Assembly: GCA_947448695.1 (NCBI GenBank)
Contig: CANFOL010000009.1
Location: 1-64,000 of the forward strand
Length of the DNA stretch: 64,000 bases
Source of the DNA: Burkholderiaceae bacterium
Lineage (GTDB): Bacteria; Pseudomonadota; Gammaproteobacteria; Burkholderiales; Burkholderiaceae
Direction of reading: 5' to 3'
Part shown: positions 39,120 through 49,577 of the stretch, one piece after another
Position numbering within the stretch: the stretch's first letter is position 1
How the letters are laid out: the number at the start of each line of letters is the position of its first letter
The notes under the pieces: model-generated
The model's database searches: none
Told to the model about the DNA's origin: nothing
The model's input: only the letters and a program-made list of their open reading frames with translations
Position numbers and translations under genes: made by a program

Positions 39120-41216
39120 TTAGGCGCTTTCTTCTAATAAGCCACCATGCCTGAGTAAGGCATCAATTTCTGGCGAACGGCCTCTAAAGGCCTTAAAAGA
39201 CTCTGCTGCAGATCGACTTCCACCTACTTCAAGAATTTGTTTACGATAAAGAATTCCGACCTTAGGGTTTAAGATTGATCCAAAACCAGAGGCTTGTTCT
39301 TCAAACGCTGAAAACGCGTCCGCAGAGAGCACTTCAGCCCATTTATAACTGTAATAACCCGCCGCGTAACCGCCTGCGAAAATGTGGCTAAAGGAATGAG
39401 GCCAGCGAGAAATCGGTGACTGATTTAAAACATGAATGTTTTGGTTGATTGTTTGTGAGAGCGCTAATATGTCAGATGGCTTTGCATTTGCAGCATCAAA
39501 GCTAGAATGAAGTTCCCAATCAAAACTAGAAAAAACAATTTGTCTTAAAGTAAAAAGACCATTTTGGAAATTTTTTGCAGCAAGCATTTTATTAAATAAT
39601 TCACGTGGTAATACATCATGCGTATCAATGTGACGAGATAGTTTTTGAATCACCTCATAGTCCCAGCAAAAATTTTCCATAAACTGGCTGGGTAGTTCAA
39701 CTGCGTCCCATTCAACACCATTGATACCTGATACTCCTAGAGCATCCACCTGAGTCAACATATGGTGAAGGCCATGACCGAATTCGTGGAAGAGGGTAAT
39801 CACATCATCATGACTAATTGTGGCTGAGCGTAGCTGACCATTAACGGTAATAGGCCCAGGAAAATTACAAACAAGGTATGCCACAGGTGTTTGAATATCA
39901 CCATTTTGCATCAACATTCTGCCACGAGCATCGTCCATCCAAGCGCCGCCGCGTTTACCACTTCTGGCATAGGCATCGAGATAAAAATGGGCAACTACAT
40001 GATCACTTTCATTACGTACTTCAAAAGACTGCACATCAGCATGCCAAGTTGGTAATATGGTTGCTTGTATTCTCACTTGGAAAATGGTTTGGATGACGTG
40101 AAATAAACCTTGAAGCACTTGATCAATCGGAAAATATTTTTTTACTTCATGTTCTGAGAATAAATATTTCGCTTGCTTGAGTTTTTCTGAAGCAAAAACA
40201 ATATCCCAAGGTTCAAGCGATTGAATTGCTAATTCTGAAGACGCAAATTGTTGTAACTCATCTAGATCTCTTAAAGCACTTTTATGAGCACGCTTAGCAA
40301 ACTCACTCAGGAATTCTCGAACTTCATCGACAGAGCTAGCCATTTTTGGCACTAAACTAAGGGCCGCATAGTTTTCAAAACCCAAAAGGCGAGCTTCTTC
40401 ATGGCGCAACTTCAGTATTTCAAGCATACCTTGGCTATTGTCCCAGTCTAAATTTCCTTGTCCATATTGCGGAGAGAGTTCAGAAGCACGTGTGACATAG
40501 GCCTCATATAAGGTTTGACGCAATTGGCGGTTTTGCGCAAATTGTTGAACAGGGTAATAGGAAGGAAACTTCAAATTAAATGCCCAGCCTTCTTGATCGT
40601 GGGCTTTTGCTAATTCTTTTGCCGCAGAAAGAATGTCTTCTGGTATTCCCTCTAAAAACTGAAAATCGTGAACCACCTGTAAGAATGCATCTGTTGAATC
40701 AAGTACATGATCAGAAAAAGATTTGGTGAGTTGTGCAAGATCTTCAGATATTTTTGCAAAACGCGGCTTGAACTCCTCGGCTAACTCAGCACCCCCCAAT
40801 TGAAAATCTCGAATGGAGTTAGTAATGACTTTTTGTTGGGCGGGAGAGAGTTGTAACCACTGCTCGGTAGCTTGTATTTTTTTATATTGTTCAAATAACT
40901 CTAAGCTTTGTTCAAATGCACTGGAATAGGCGGTCACTTCAGGCAACATTTTTGCGTGTGCGGCCCGTAATTCAGTAGAGTCAATCACACTGGTGAGATG
41001 GTTGACTACTCCCCACGCTCGTCCTAAAGCTTGATTGGTCAGCTCCAAAGGGCTAATCAAATTTTTCCATGTTGGTGCATCCTGCAGAGCAATGGCGTCC
41101 TTTAAAGACTGATGAGCGTCTTGAAGCAAGCTAGTGATAGCTTCTTCAATATGTTTGGGTTCGATAGCAAAATAGTTGGGTAAACCATGACCCATTTCTA
41201 ATAAAGGATTACTCAT
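39120..41216 (-). CDS. prlC: Oligopeptidase A (M3 family)
   Basis: Cytosolic zinc oligopeptidase degrading signal-peptide fragments and other short peptides. The HExxH motif is in TLFHEFGHGLHHML, with the third zinc ligand Glu in NGVEWDAVELPSQFMENF; other M3 signatures such as YKWAEVLSADAFSAFEE follow. 698 residues is typical. It is 11 bases downstream of folD and four upstream of xth on the same strand, forming a folD-prlC-xth run. Confidence 0.95.
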   Translation of the reverse strand: MSNPLLEMGHGLPNYFAIEPKHIEEAITSLLQDAHQSLKDAIALQDAPTWKNLISPLELTNQALGRAWGVVNHLTSVIDSTELRAAHAKMLPEVTAYSSAFEQSLELFEQYKKIQATEQWLQLSPAQQKVITNSIRDFQLGGAELAEEFKPRFAKISEDLAQLTKSFSDHVLDSTDAFLQVVHDFQFLEGIPEDILSAAKELAKAHDQEGWAFNLKFPSYYPVQQFAQNRQLRQTLYEAYVTRASELSPQYGQGNLDWDNSQGMLEILKLRHEEARLLGFENYAALSLVPKMASSVDEVREFLSEFAKRAHKSALRDLDELQQFASSELAIQSLEPWDIVFASEKLKQAKYLFSEHEVKKYFPIDQVLQGLFHVIQTIFQVRIQATILPTWHADVQSFEVRNESDHVVAHFYLDAYARSGKRGGAWMDDARGRMLMQNGDIQTPVAYLVCNFPGPITVNGQLRSATISHDDVITLFHEFGHGLHHMLTQVDALGVSGINGVEWDAVELPSQFMENFCWDYEVIQKLSRHIDTHDVLPRELFNKMLAAKNFQNGLFTLRQIVFSSFDWELHSSFDAANAKPSDILALSQTINQNIHVLNQSPISRWPHSFSHIFAGGYAAGYYSYKWAEVLSADAFSAFEEQASGFGSILNPKVGILYRKQILEVGGSRSAAESFKAFRGRSPEIDALLRHGGLLEESA

Positions 41217-41227
41217 ATGTTGTACTC

Positions 41228-42079
41228 TTAATGATGAAATTTAATGGCTGCTTCGAGCGTGTTTTGCAACAGCATGGTGATCGTCATAGGACCAACTCCA
41301 CCGGGAACAGGAGTTATCCAGCCGGCGACATATTTGACCTCATCAAAGTCGACATCCCCGCATAATTTACCATCTGGTAATCGATTGATGCCTACATCAA
41401 TGACAACTGCACCATTTTTAACCATATTTGCAGTGATCATCTTTGGAATCCCTGTTGCTACTACCAAAATATCTGCTTCTTTGGTGTGGGCAGCAATATC
41501 TTTGGTTTTACTATTACAAATAGTGATGGTAGCGCCTGCTTGTAAGAGCAACATCGCCATGGGTTTACCGACAATATTTGAGGCTCCGACGATGACCGCA
41601 CGTGCACCACGAATCGGGTAATCAATACTTTCTAAAATTTTCATGCACCCATAGGGGGTACAGGGCTTAAAAATGGGTTTGCCAGTCATTAAAGCGCCAG
41701 CATTACTGACATGAAAGCCATCAACATCTTTTAAAGGGTCAATTGCTTCTAAGACCAGATGACTATTGATGTGAGCGGGTAAAGGAAGTTGCACCAAGAT
41801 GCCGTGAATACTTGGGTTTTGATTTAACCCTTGAATATGACTGAGTAATATTTCTTCGGAGATATCACTTGGCAGTTGAATGAGTTCAGAATGAATACCG
41901 GCAGCTTCACAGGCTTTGACTTTATTTCTGACATAAATCTGACTCGCAGGATTTTCACCAACGAGAATCACAGCTAGACCAGGTTTAGTGCCTTTGGCGG
42001 TCAGGATTGCTGCTGAAGTAGCAATTTCTGCACGAATTTGCCGAGACAGGAGAGTTCCATCTAAAAGTTTTGCGGGCAT
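41228..42079 (-). CDS. folD: Methylenetetrahydrofolate dehydrogenase/cyclohydrolase FolD
   Basis: Bifunctional one-carbon enzyme making 10-formyl-THF from methylene-THF with NADP. It shows [23 protein letters not shown] (part of the active site with Tyr and catalytic Lys), [19 protein letters not shown] and [16 protein letters not shown]. 283 residues. It lies eight bases downstream of the response-regulator gene, a linkage also known from other Burkholderiales. A source of formyl-THF for purine synthesis, next to purT-dependent formate use elsewhere in this window. Confidence 0.96.
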   Translation of the reverse strand: MPAKLLDGTLLSRQIRAEIATSAAILTAKGTKPGLAVILVGENPASQIYVRNKVKACEAAGIHSELIQLPSDISEEILLSHIQGLNQNPSIHGILVQLPLPAHINSHLVLEAIDPLKDVDGFHVSNAGALMTGKPIFKPCTPYGCMKILESIDYPIRGARAVIVGASNIVGKPMAMLLLQAGATITICNSKTKDIAAHTKEADILVVATGIPKMITANMVKNGAVVIDVGINRLPDGKLCGDVDFDEVKYVAGWITPVPGGVGPMTITMLLQNTLEAAIKFHH

Positions 42080-42086
42080 TAATCGA

Positions 42087-42722
42087 TCAAACTTTTTCAG
42101 ACAATGCCAAGCGCAGTAGATCTGCCACAGTGCTCACATTGAGTTTTTCCATAATATTGGCGCGATGCGCCTCAACGGTTTTAATCGAGATGGTTAAATC
42201 ATCTGCAATTTGTTTATTGAGACGACCGGCCACAATTCGCTCTAGCACTTGTCGTTCTCTACCCGTCAGTTTTGACAATAAACTTTGATTATTCTTCTGC
42301 AAAGAGGCTTCTTTATAGGAGTTTCTTGCTGTAATTAACATTTTTTCAACAAGATTTTGTAGCTCATTTTCTTTAAAAGGTTTTTCAATGAAGTCAACAG
42401 CTCCTTTTTTCATGGTAGTTACCGCCATAGAAACATCACCATGGCCAGTAATAAAGGAAATCGGCATAGGGATAGATTCAGCTATTAAATGCTCTTGAAG
42501 TTCAAGACCGGACATACCTGGCATTCTGACATCGAGTATGGCGCAAGAAGTGACCTCCCGATCTAAGCCAGTGACCGCCTGTAAAAAGCGCTCTGCGCTA
42601 CTGAAGCATTTCACCAAATAGCCATTACTTTCCAGTAACCAACTCAATGAGTCACGGACAGCCTCATCATCATCAACAATATAAATAATTTCTTTGGGTT
42701 TGTCGCTGTAGATGGTATTCAT
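42087..42722 (-). CDS. FixJ/LuxR-type response regulator
   Basis: A 211-residue regulator: receiver domain at about 10-130 with [10 protein letters not shown], phospho-acceptor Asp in [13 protein letters not shown] and the late Lys in DFIEKPF, then a LuxR-type HTH with [20 protein letters not shown] and [17 protein letters not shown]. This is the FixJ/TtrR subfamily. The sensor kinase gene is 56 bases upstream on the same strand, so the two are a cognate pair. They lie divergent from the pyruvate dehydrogenase operon, a likely but unproven target. Confidence 0.92.
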   Translation of the reverse strand: MNTIYSDKPKEIIYIVDDDEAVRDSLSWLLESNGYLVKCFSSAERFLQAVTGLDREVTSCAILDVRMPGMSGLELQEHLIAESIPMPISFITGHGDVSMAVTTMKKGAVDFIEKPFKENELQNLVEKMLITARNSYKEASLQKNNQSLLSKLTGRERQVLERIVAGRLNKQIADDLTISIKTVEAHRANIMEKLNVSTVADLLRLALSEKV

Positions 42723-42778
42723 ACATAACCTTGACTAAAAATAAAAAATAAGAGCATCTAGGGTAATAATAACGGTTT

Positions 42779-45370
42779 TTATTGCTTACTAGCAGAAGTT
42801 TCTTGGCTCTTCATTAAAGGCATTAAATAATTTTCTAAAGGCAGCAAAATGGTAAAGGTACATCCATAAAAATCATCCTCATTTTTAGTATTTTCTGCAA
42901 ACTCGTTTGAGATTGTTTTGGGGTTGTTTTCTGCCATTAAACGCCCTTCATGCGATTCTATAATTGAGCGACAAATATTGAGCCCCATACCCATTCCTTC
43001 TTCTTTAGTACTAAAGAACGGATCAAAAATTTGCGTGGCGATTTCTGAATTAATTCCTTTACCGCTATCGATAATCCGAATTCTGAGCATCGGTTGTTGG
43101 ACGTTATTCTCTAGATCTGCAATGACTTTAATGGGAGGCGTCTTGCCACGGCGAGAGCGAGGGTATGAATCACGCATACTGTCAATTGCATTTTTGATTA
43201 GATTCACGAGGACTTGTTCGATCAAAATTGGGTCAACAAAACACTCTGGTAAATTCGGTAGAAGGGTTTTTTCTATATATAGACCTTGGCGGTTTGCCTC
43301 AATCTCCGCCAGTTCGATGGATTGGTTGATGATTTGTTCGATATGGCACGATTGACGTTGTGGAGCACTTCTTTTGACAAAATTTCGTATTCTTTGAATA
43401 ATGGTACCAGCGCGTAATGCCTGAGCACTGACTTTTTCAATGGCCGGAATAATTTCTTGATCGATTTGGGAGTCCTGCTTTGCGCGTAGGCGATTCATGA
43501 GACCCATACAATAATTGTTAATAGCCGCAAGTGGTTGATTTAATTCATGAGCAATCGAAGAAGCCATCTCACCCATGGTTGTTAAACGACTGGAAAACTG
43601 AAGTTTTTCTTCCTGCACACGAAGATGATCCTCTGCTAGGCGTCGCTCAGTAATGTCTGTGGTAATGAGCATTTGGGCGAGATGGCCATCGGTCCATGGA
43701 AGGTAACGACTTTTTATCTCATACCAATTAGGTTTGTCGGGTATTTGTGTTTCTCTCGAGTCAGAAGTGATTGGGGTCAGAGCGGAAGAGGGCAGACCAG
43801 CAAAGTCATCTATATTGTCTAAATCTGATGCAAGATTGTTTCCAGAGAAGGCTTCGCTGCCTAATAACAAATGGTGTGCATCTGCTGTTTCATCAAACAT
43901 TTCTTGATATAAATTATTGGAGTACAGCATCTCACCCGTTTTAGGGTTGACAACCGAGATACCTGCGGTTAAGCCCTCGAGTACAGTAATAAATCGTTGT
44001 TGTGAAATGGCTAACTCATCGCGAATACGACGTGGTTCTGAAATATCCACCAAGGATGCAATCCAGCCAGTTTGTTTATTTTTTGCATCTAGCATAGGGG
44101 ATACAAAATTTCTGACATATATCTTTTTACCAACCCGGTCCGTCAAAATGGCTTCAATACCACTTGGCGGGCCAAAGTTATTCTTAAAAGCATTTTCTAA
44201 CTTCATTGAATTTGTAATTTCATCCTCTTTTGCCCAAAATGGAAAAGGGGGTTTTAGCCCACGTAATTCTTCATCAGTCCAGCCGACTAATTTAGAAAAG
44301 GCCGGATTGACATAACTGATGCTGCCATCCATTCGATGAACTCGAAGACCTACAGGCATTGAATCTTCAATTGCTCTTCTAAACATCGTTTCATTAACTA
44401 GGTTTCGTTGCATATCTTGTCTAAATTTCATTTGTCGCCAAATAGACCAAAAACTCCAAATTACATAGGAACATAATCCAATGACTAACCAAAATAGCAT
44501 TTGGAAACTGATGTTGCTTGGAAGAGGATAACTTTCTCCCTGAAGAACGACATTATCAGATAGCTTGGATATTTTAATTTGGTAGGTGCTGTGATATTTA
44601 GCTAATGATCGATTGCTTTTTGAATAAAGAACTTGACCTTGATTATTTAAAATAGAGAAGCGATGACGAGCTAAGATATCCTTTGGAATAATTCGGTTGA
44701 TCATCAGTGGCACTGAGTATAAGACGGCAATATATTGATGTTGCTCAGAATATTTGGAGCTTGGTTGGACATACCAAAAGACGATAGAGCGTTCTTGATT
44801 AAAGTTGGATTTGTTATTACCACTTAGTTCCAGGGAGATAAGACTACTGTATGTCCCTCTGCCGGATGCTTCTGCATCTTTAAGAGTTGCTTCTAACGCA
44901 TTATTTAATTGAGGTGCAATTTTTTGTTCATTATTCCAATCCACATCATTGACTTTGGGAAAGACTATCGAATTCTTAGCGATTTGATTACCCGATTGAA
45001 TCAAGAGTAGTTCATTGTGATTGTCAATTAATGATCTTGCAATTCGATAAAAATCATTACCTGATTTTTTATCGTTTGAAATTAGTAGATTTTTACTAAT
45101 ATTTAAGAGTTCCTCTTCATTTTGTTCGAGGTTGGTTTGCAAGCGTTGCTCTGCATATACGATTTCACGATAAAAGATAATTTCTGCTTGTTCGGTCTCT
45201 TGTGAAGACAATGACCATAAAATCGCAAACATCGCCAACATGAATAACATGATGGCAATAATTGGTGTGTATAAATAATCTACGGACTGTTGACTAAGTT
45301 TTTTTTTCAATGACTTTGGTTGCAGCCACTTGTTGATTTTGCTATAAGAGAAGTTAAGCATTTTCTTCAT
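42779..45370 (-). CDS. Membrane PAS-domain sensor histidine kinase
   Basis: An 863-residue FixL/DctB-like kinase. Two membrane segments (about 33-53 and 290-312) enclose a 230-residue periplasmic sensor region; then two PAS domains with PAC segments (FRRAIEDSMPVGLRVHRMDG near 330; QQRFITVLEGLTAGISVVN near 450), the HisKA domain with SSIAHELNQPLAAINNYC and an HATPase with VLVNLIKNAIDSM, GKGINSEIATQIFDPFF and GMGMGLNICRSI. The HELNQPLAAI box is typical of the FixL-like group. No haem-binding evidence can be claimed. Start choice (45370 or the ATG three codons on) is open. It pairs with the regulator downstream. Confidence 0.92.
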   Translation of the reverse strand: MKKMLNFSYSKINKWLQPKSLKKKLSQQSVDYLYTPIIAIMLFMLAMFAILWSLSSQETEQAEIIFYREIVYAEQRLQTNLEQNEEELLNISKNLLISNDKKSGNDFYRIARSLIDNHNELLLIQSGNQIAKNSIVFPKVNDVDWNNEQKIAPQLNNALEATLKDAEASGRGTYSSLISLELSGNNKSNFNQERSIVFWYVQPSSKYSEQHQYIAVLYSVPLMINRIIPKDILARHRFSILNNQGQVLYSKSNRSLAKYHSTYQIKISKLSDNVVLQGESYPLPSNISFQMLFWLVIGLCSYVIWSFWSIWRQMKFRQDMQRNLVNETMFRRAIEDSMPVGLRVHRMDGSISYVNPAFSKLVGWTDEELRGLKPPFPFWAKEDEITNSMKLENAFKNNFGPPSGIEAILTDRVGKKIYVRNFVSPMLDAKNKQTGWIASLVDISEPRRIRDELAISQQRFITVLEGLTAGISVVNPKTGEMLYSNNLYQEMFDETADAHHLLLGSEAFSGNNLASDLDNIDDFAGLPSSALTPITSDSRETQIPDKPNWYEIKSRYLPWTDGHLAQMLITTDITERRLAEDHLRVQEEKLQFSSRLTTMGEMASSIAHELNQPLAAINNYCMGLMNRLRAKQDSQIDQEIIPAIEKVSAQALRAGTIIQRIRNFVKRSAPQRQSCHIEQIINQSIELAEIEANRQGLYIEKTLLPNLPECFVDPILIEQVLVNLIKNAIDSMRDSYPRSRRGKTPPIKVIADLENNVQQPMLRIRIIDSGKGINSEIATQIFDPFFSTKEEGMGMGLNICRSIIESHEGRLMAENNPKTISNEFAENTKNEDDFYGCTFTILLPLENYLMPLMKSQETSASKQ

Positions 45371-45474
45371 AGGGCATATTTTGCTTGAACTGTCGTTTAT
45401 AGGTTGAATTTTTTGACATATTTACAATAATAATTGCATATTATGAAAAATATTATCAAGATATGAAAAAAAAC

Positions 45475-45502
45475 TTGTATTTTAGGCATCTAAATTTAGA
45501 AT
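45475..45502 (+). promoter_or_regulatory. Candidate sigma-70 promoter of the pyruvate dehydrogenase operon
   Basis: TTGTAT and TAGAAT are separated by 16 bases and lie 25 bases before the aceE ATG, which has an AAGGAG site. The 156-bp region between aceE and the divergent kinase gene is very AT-rich and must hold both promoters. Confidence 0.5.
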
Positions 45503-45526
45503 AGAGAAATAAATAAGGAGATCAAA

Positions 45527-48232
45527 ATGGCAGTTATTCCTACAGAATTTAATTCCAAATTATCAAATATCGATGGAGTTGATGTTGACCCTGTGGAGAC
45601 GAGGGAGTGGCTTGAGGCCATGAATGGCGTTATTCATGCTGAGGGTACTGAGCGTGCTGCCTTTTTGATTGATCAGCAGATCGCCTTTGCACGAGTTAAT
45701 GGCGTGGATCAACCCTTTCATGCGCAAACTCCTTACATCAATACAATCCCCGTCGAGCGTCAAGCGCGCATACCCGGTGATCAAGAAGTTGAGCATCGGA
45801 TTCGTTCTTACACACGTTGGAACGCTATGGCGATGGTGTTGCGTGCTAATAAAGATACGAATGTAGGTGGTCATATTTCATCCTTCCAGTCTGCTGCGAC
45901 TTTATACGATGTTGGTTTTAATCATTTTTGGCACGCGCCATCGGAGCAACATGGTGGTGATTTAATTTTTGTACAAGGGCATTCTGCACCAGGTGTGTAT
46001 GCCAGAGCATATTTATTGGGTCGTCTATCTGAAGAACAATTAGATAGTTTCCGACAAGAGGTTAGTGGTAAGGGTATATCAAGTTATCCCCATCCGTGGT
46101 TAATGCCGAATTTCTGGCAGTTCCCAACTGTATCGATGGGTCTTGGTCCCATCATGGCCATTTATCAAGCTCGCTTCATGAAGTATATGCAAGACCGCGG
46201 CATGGCCAAGACAGATGGCCGTAAAGTATGGGCCTTTTTAGGTGACGGTGAGACGGATGAGCCAGAATCACTTGGTGCTATTGGTATGGCTGGCCGTGAA
46301 AAACTCGATAACCTGATTTTCGTAATCAACTGTAATTTACAACGTTTAGATGGCCCAGTCCGCGGCAACGGTAGCATTATTCAGGAACTCGAAACTGAGT
46401 TTAGAGGTTCTGGTTGGAATGTGATTAAAGTCGTTTGGGGAACCCATTGGGATGCTTTATTTGCACGTGACAAAAAAGGTTTACTGATGAATCGATTGGC
46501 GCAAATTGTCGATGGTGAGTATCAAACCATGAAAGCCAAAAATGGTGCTTACGTGCGTGCGCATGTGTTTAATACACCGGAGTTACAAGAGCTTGTTGCT
46601 GACTGGAGCGATGAGGATATTTGGAATTTAAATCGTGGTGGTCATGATCCCCATAAGGTTTATGCAGCGTTTCATTCTGCAGTGAACCATCAAGGACAAC
46701 CGACATTGATACTTGCAAAGACCATTAAGGGTTACGGTATGGGTGCATCTGGAGAGGCGATGAATATTGCGCATCAACAGAAAAAAATGAGTATTACCGA
46801 TGTGAAAGCTTTCCGTGATCGCTTTAACTTACCTGTCAAAGATGAGGAACTTGAAAGTGTTCCATACATTAAATTTGCAGATGGAAGTCCAGAGCTTGAG
46901 TACATGCGTAAAAACAGGATGGACCTTGGTGGGTATTTGCCACAAAGGAGAGCGAAAGCCGAATCTTTGGTAGTTCCAACACTTGAGACATTTGCACCTT
47001 TATTAGAAGCAACCGTTGAAGGTCGAGAAGTCTCGACAACCATGGCGTTTGTGCGTTTGCTCAATATGATTGTGAAAGATAAGGTCATTGGTCAACGTGT
47101 GGTGCCGATTGTGCCAGATGAATCACGTACCTTTGGTATGGAAGGTATGTTCCGTCAATTAGGTATTTGGAGTCACATTGGTCAGTTATATGAACCACAA
47201 GACCGTGATCAGCTGATGTTTTATAAAGAAGATCAAACCGGACAGATCTTGCAAGAGGGTATTAATGAAGCAGGTGCGATGTGTGACTGGATTGCCGCGG
47301 CGACTTCATACTCTACCCATGGCGTACCGATGTTGCCATTTTATATTTTCTATTCCATGTTTGGTTTTCAACGGATTGGTGATTTAGCTTGGGCTGCTGG
47401 AGATATGCGTTCAAGAGGCTTTCTCCTAGGCGGAACGGCGGGAAGAACGACACTGAATGGTGAAGGCCTTCAACATGAAGATGGACATAGTCATTTATTT
47501 AGTTTAGGTATACCAAACTGTATTAGCTACGATCCAACTTTTGGATTTGAATTAGCTGTTGTGATTCAAGATGGCATGCGTCGTATGATGACCGATCAAG
47601 AAGATGTCTATTACTATCTCACCTTGATGAATGAGAACTATGCACATCCTGCAATGCCTAAAGGCGCTGAAAAAGACATCTTAAAAGGAATGTATCACTT
47701 GCAAAGTGTTGGTGATGCAAAAGCTAAATTACGTGTACAGCTCTTAGGTAGTGGCACCATCTTTAGAGAAGTGATGGCGGCTGCAGATTTGTTACGTGAT
47801 GATTGGGGTGTTGCTTCTGATTTATGGAGTTGCCCAAGTTTTACAGAGTTAGCAAGGGATATACAACGCGTCAATCGTCATAACTTATTAAACCCATTAG
47901 CTAAACCTCAAAAATCACATGTAGAAGAATTACTAGCCAAATCGAATGGCCCAGTCATTGCCTCAACCGACTATGTCCGGTTGTTTGCAGAGCAGATTCG
48001 TCCAGCGATTCAACAGTTAGGCAAACGTTACTCCGTTTTAGGAACAGATGGTTATGGAAGATCAGATACACGTGAGCAATTGCGTCACTTCTTTGAAGTG
48101 GATCGTTATTGGGTGACGATATCTGCCTTAAAAGCATTAGCAGATGATGGTCAAATTGATGCCAAAAAAGTAGCGGAAGCGATTGCGAAGTATGGTGTTG
48201 ATGTTGCTAAGCCAAACCCAATGACTGTTTAA
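45527..48232 (+). CDS. aceE: Pyruvate dehydrogenase E1, homodimeric
   Basis: Thiamine-diphosphate E1 component that decarboxylates pyruvate and loads acetyl groups on E2 lipoyl arms. The ThDP motif is GDGETDEPESLGAIGMAGRE ending in the INCNLQRLDGPVRGN segment; the N-terminal region VETREWLEAMNGVIHAEG binds E2. 901 residues, the single-chain alpha2-type E1 of beta- and gammaproteobacteria. A strong AAGGAG site precedes it. First gene of the aceE-aceF-lpdA operon, ten bases before aceF. Confidence 0.97.
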   Translation: MAVIPTEFNSKLSNIDGVDVDPVETREWLEAMNGVIHAEGTERAAFLIDQQIAFARVNGVDQPFHAQTPYINTIPVERQARIPGDQEVEHRIRSYTRWNAMAMVLRANKDTNVGGHISSFQSAATLYDVGFNHFWHAPSEQHGGDLIFVQGHSAPGVYARAYLLGRLSEEQLDSFRQEVSGKGISSYPHPWLMPNFWQFPTVSMGLGPIMAIYQARFMKYMQDRGMAKTDGRKVWAFLGDGETDEPESLGAIGMAGREKLDNLIFVINCNLQRLDGPVRGNGSIIQELETEFRGSGWNVIKVVWGTHWDALFARDKKGLLMNRLAQIVDGEYQTMKAKNGAYVRAHVFNTPELQELVADWSDEDIWNLNRGGHDPHKVYAAFHSAVNHQGQPTLILAKTIKGYGMGASGEAMNIAHQQKKMSITDVKAFRDRFNLPVKDEELESVPYIKFADGSPELEYMRKNRMDLGGYLPQRRAKAESLVVPTLETFAPLLEATVEGREVSTTMAFVRLLNMIVKDKVIGQRVVPIVPDESRTFGMEGMFRQLGIWSHIGQLYEPQDRDQLMFYKEDQTGQILQEGINEAGAMCDWIAAATSYSTHGVPMLPFYIFYSMFGFQRIGDLAWAAGDMRSRGFLLGGTAGRTTLNGEGLQHEDGHSHLFSLGIPNCISYDPTFGFELAVVIQDGMRRMMTDQEDVYYYLTLMNENYAHPAMPKGAEKDILKGMYHLQSVGDAKAKLRVQLLGSGTIFREVMAAADLLRDDWGVASDLWSCPSFTELARDIQRVNRHNLLNPLAKPQKSHVEELLAKSNGPVIASTDYVRLFAEQIRPAIQQLGKRYSVLGTDGYGRSDTREQLRHFFEVDRYWVTISALKALADDGQIDAKKVAEAIAKYGVDVAKPNPMTV

Positions 48233-48242
48233 GGAGCTTTTC

Positions 48243-49571
48243 ATGACACAAATGATCGAAATTAAAGTTCCAGATATTGGTGACTATAAAGATATTCCCG
48301 TGATTGAGATTCATGTCAAGGTTGGTGATCAAATCGCGCAAGAACAATCCCTCATAACGCTCGAATCCGATAAAGCCACGATGGATATACCGAGTGCACA
48401 TGCGGGTATTGTGAAAGAGTTAAAGGTCAAGCTTGGAGATAATGTGTCTGAAGGCACCCTTGTTCTTTTATTAGAGCAAGCCGATGCAACAACGAATGCG
48501 ACCCCAACTCCTACGCCAGTCGTAAGTACTGCGGCGCCGACTAAGCCGGTACCACCAGTTCAAGAAGTACCAGCTGTGACAAAAGCTACCCCAGCTCCGC
48601 CAGCAGTTCAGAGTCCTGCGCCAGTGAGTACTAAAGCAGAAGTAAGTAGTATGGCTCAAGCGAGTCATGCAAGTCCATCAGTACGTAAATATGCACGTGA
48701 GTTGGGTGCTGATATCACGCAAGTCAAGGGCAGTGCAACGAAGGGGCGCATTACCCAAGAAGATGTACAAGCGTATATCAAGGGGATTTTAAGTGGTCAA
48801 TCTGCTATTTCGAGTTCGCCTGCTACAAGTGGTAATGGCTTGCAACTGCTCCCTTGGCCGAAAATCGACTTCAAGAAATTTGGTGAGGTTCAGACAAGAC
48901 CACTTTCTCGAATTCAGAAGATTTCTGCAGCAAATCTAGCGCGTAATTGGGCCATGATACCTGCAGTTACCTATCATGAAGACGCTGATATAACTGAACT
49001 TGAAGTCTTCCGAGTACAGACCAATAAAGCGAACGAAAAATTAGGTATTAAAGTGACATTGCTAGCATTTTTAATGAAGGCTTGCGTCAAAGCACTGAAA
49101 AAATACCCAGAATTTAATAGTTCACTTGATGGTGAAGAGTTAATCCTCAAACAATATTTTCATTTGGGCTTTGCTGCCGATACGCCAAATGGACTAGTTG
49201 TCCCTGTGATTCGAAATGTGGATCAAAAAGATGTTTTAGAAATTGCTCAAGAGATGAATGATTTAGCGAAGTTGGCACGTGACGGCAAGCTCAAGCCCGA
49301 TCAAATGCAAGGTGCTTGCTTTACGATATCCTCCGTTGGCGGCATTGGCGGCACCTATTTTTCACCGATCATTAATGCGCCCGAGGTAGCCATATTAGGG
49401 GTTAGCAAAGCCGCCATGAAACCGATTTGGGATGGGCAGCAATTTGTGCCAAGATTAATTTGTCCCTTATCTCTCACGGCAGACCACCGCGTGATTGATG
49501 GCGCTTTAGCAACCAGGTTTAATGCTTATGTTGCTGAGTTAATCTCTGATTTTCGTCGGGTAACTCTTTAA
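48243..49571 (+). CDS. aceF: Dihydrolipoyl acetyltransferase E2 of pyruvate dehydrogenase
   Basis: Core of the complex. One N-terminal lipoyl domain with the lipoylated Lys in ESDKATMDIPS, a long Ala/Pro/Thr-rich hinge (about residues 80-135), a peripheral subunit-binding domain with ASPSVRKYARELGADI and KGRITQEDV, and the catalytic domain ending with TADHRVIDGA, which contains the active His and Asp. 442 residues. E. coli E2 has three lipoyl domains; this one has a single one. Confidence 0.96.
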   Translation: MTQMIEIKVPDIGDYKDIPVIEIHVKVGDQIAQEQSLITLESDKATMDIPSAHAGIVKELKVKLGDNVSEGTLVLLLEQADATTNATPTPTPVVSTAAPTKPVPPVQEVPAVTKATPAPPAVQSPAPVSTKAEVSSMAQASHASPSVRKYARELGADITQVKGSATKGRITQEDVQAYIKGILSGQSAISSSPATSGNGLQLLPWPKIDFKKFGEVQTRPLSRIQKISAANLARNWAMIPAVTYHEDADITELEVFRVQTNKANEKLGIKVTLLAFLMKACVKALKKYPEFNSSLDGEELILKQYFHLGFAADTPNGLVVPVIRNVDQKDVLEIAQEMNDLAKLARDGKLKPDQMQGACFTISSVGGIGGTYFSPIINAPEVAILGVSKAAMKPIWDGQQFVPRLICPLSLTADHRVIDGALATRFNAYVAELISDFRRVTL

Positions 49572-49577
49572 GGAACC

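Noticed and set aside
41244..41621. 125-codon open frame opposite folD
   Set aside because: It is the complementary shadow of a strongly conserved gene and has no ribosome site or family features.
43917..44315. 132-codon open frame opposite the sensor kinase gene
   Set aside because: Lies wholly across the PAS-domain coding region of the kinase; no independent support.
42779..45370. Kinase as oxygen-sensing FixL
   Set aside because: The H-box group is FixL-like, but a haem ligand in the PAS domains could not be shown and a large periplasmic domain points to an external signal.
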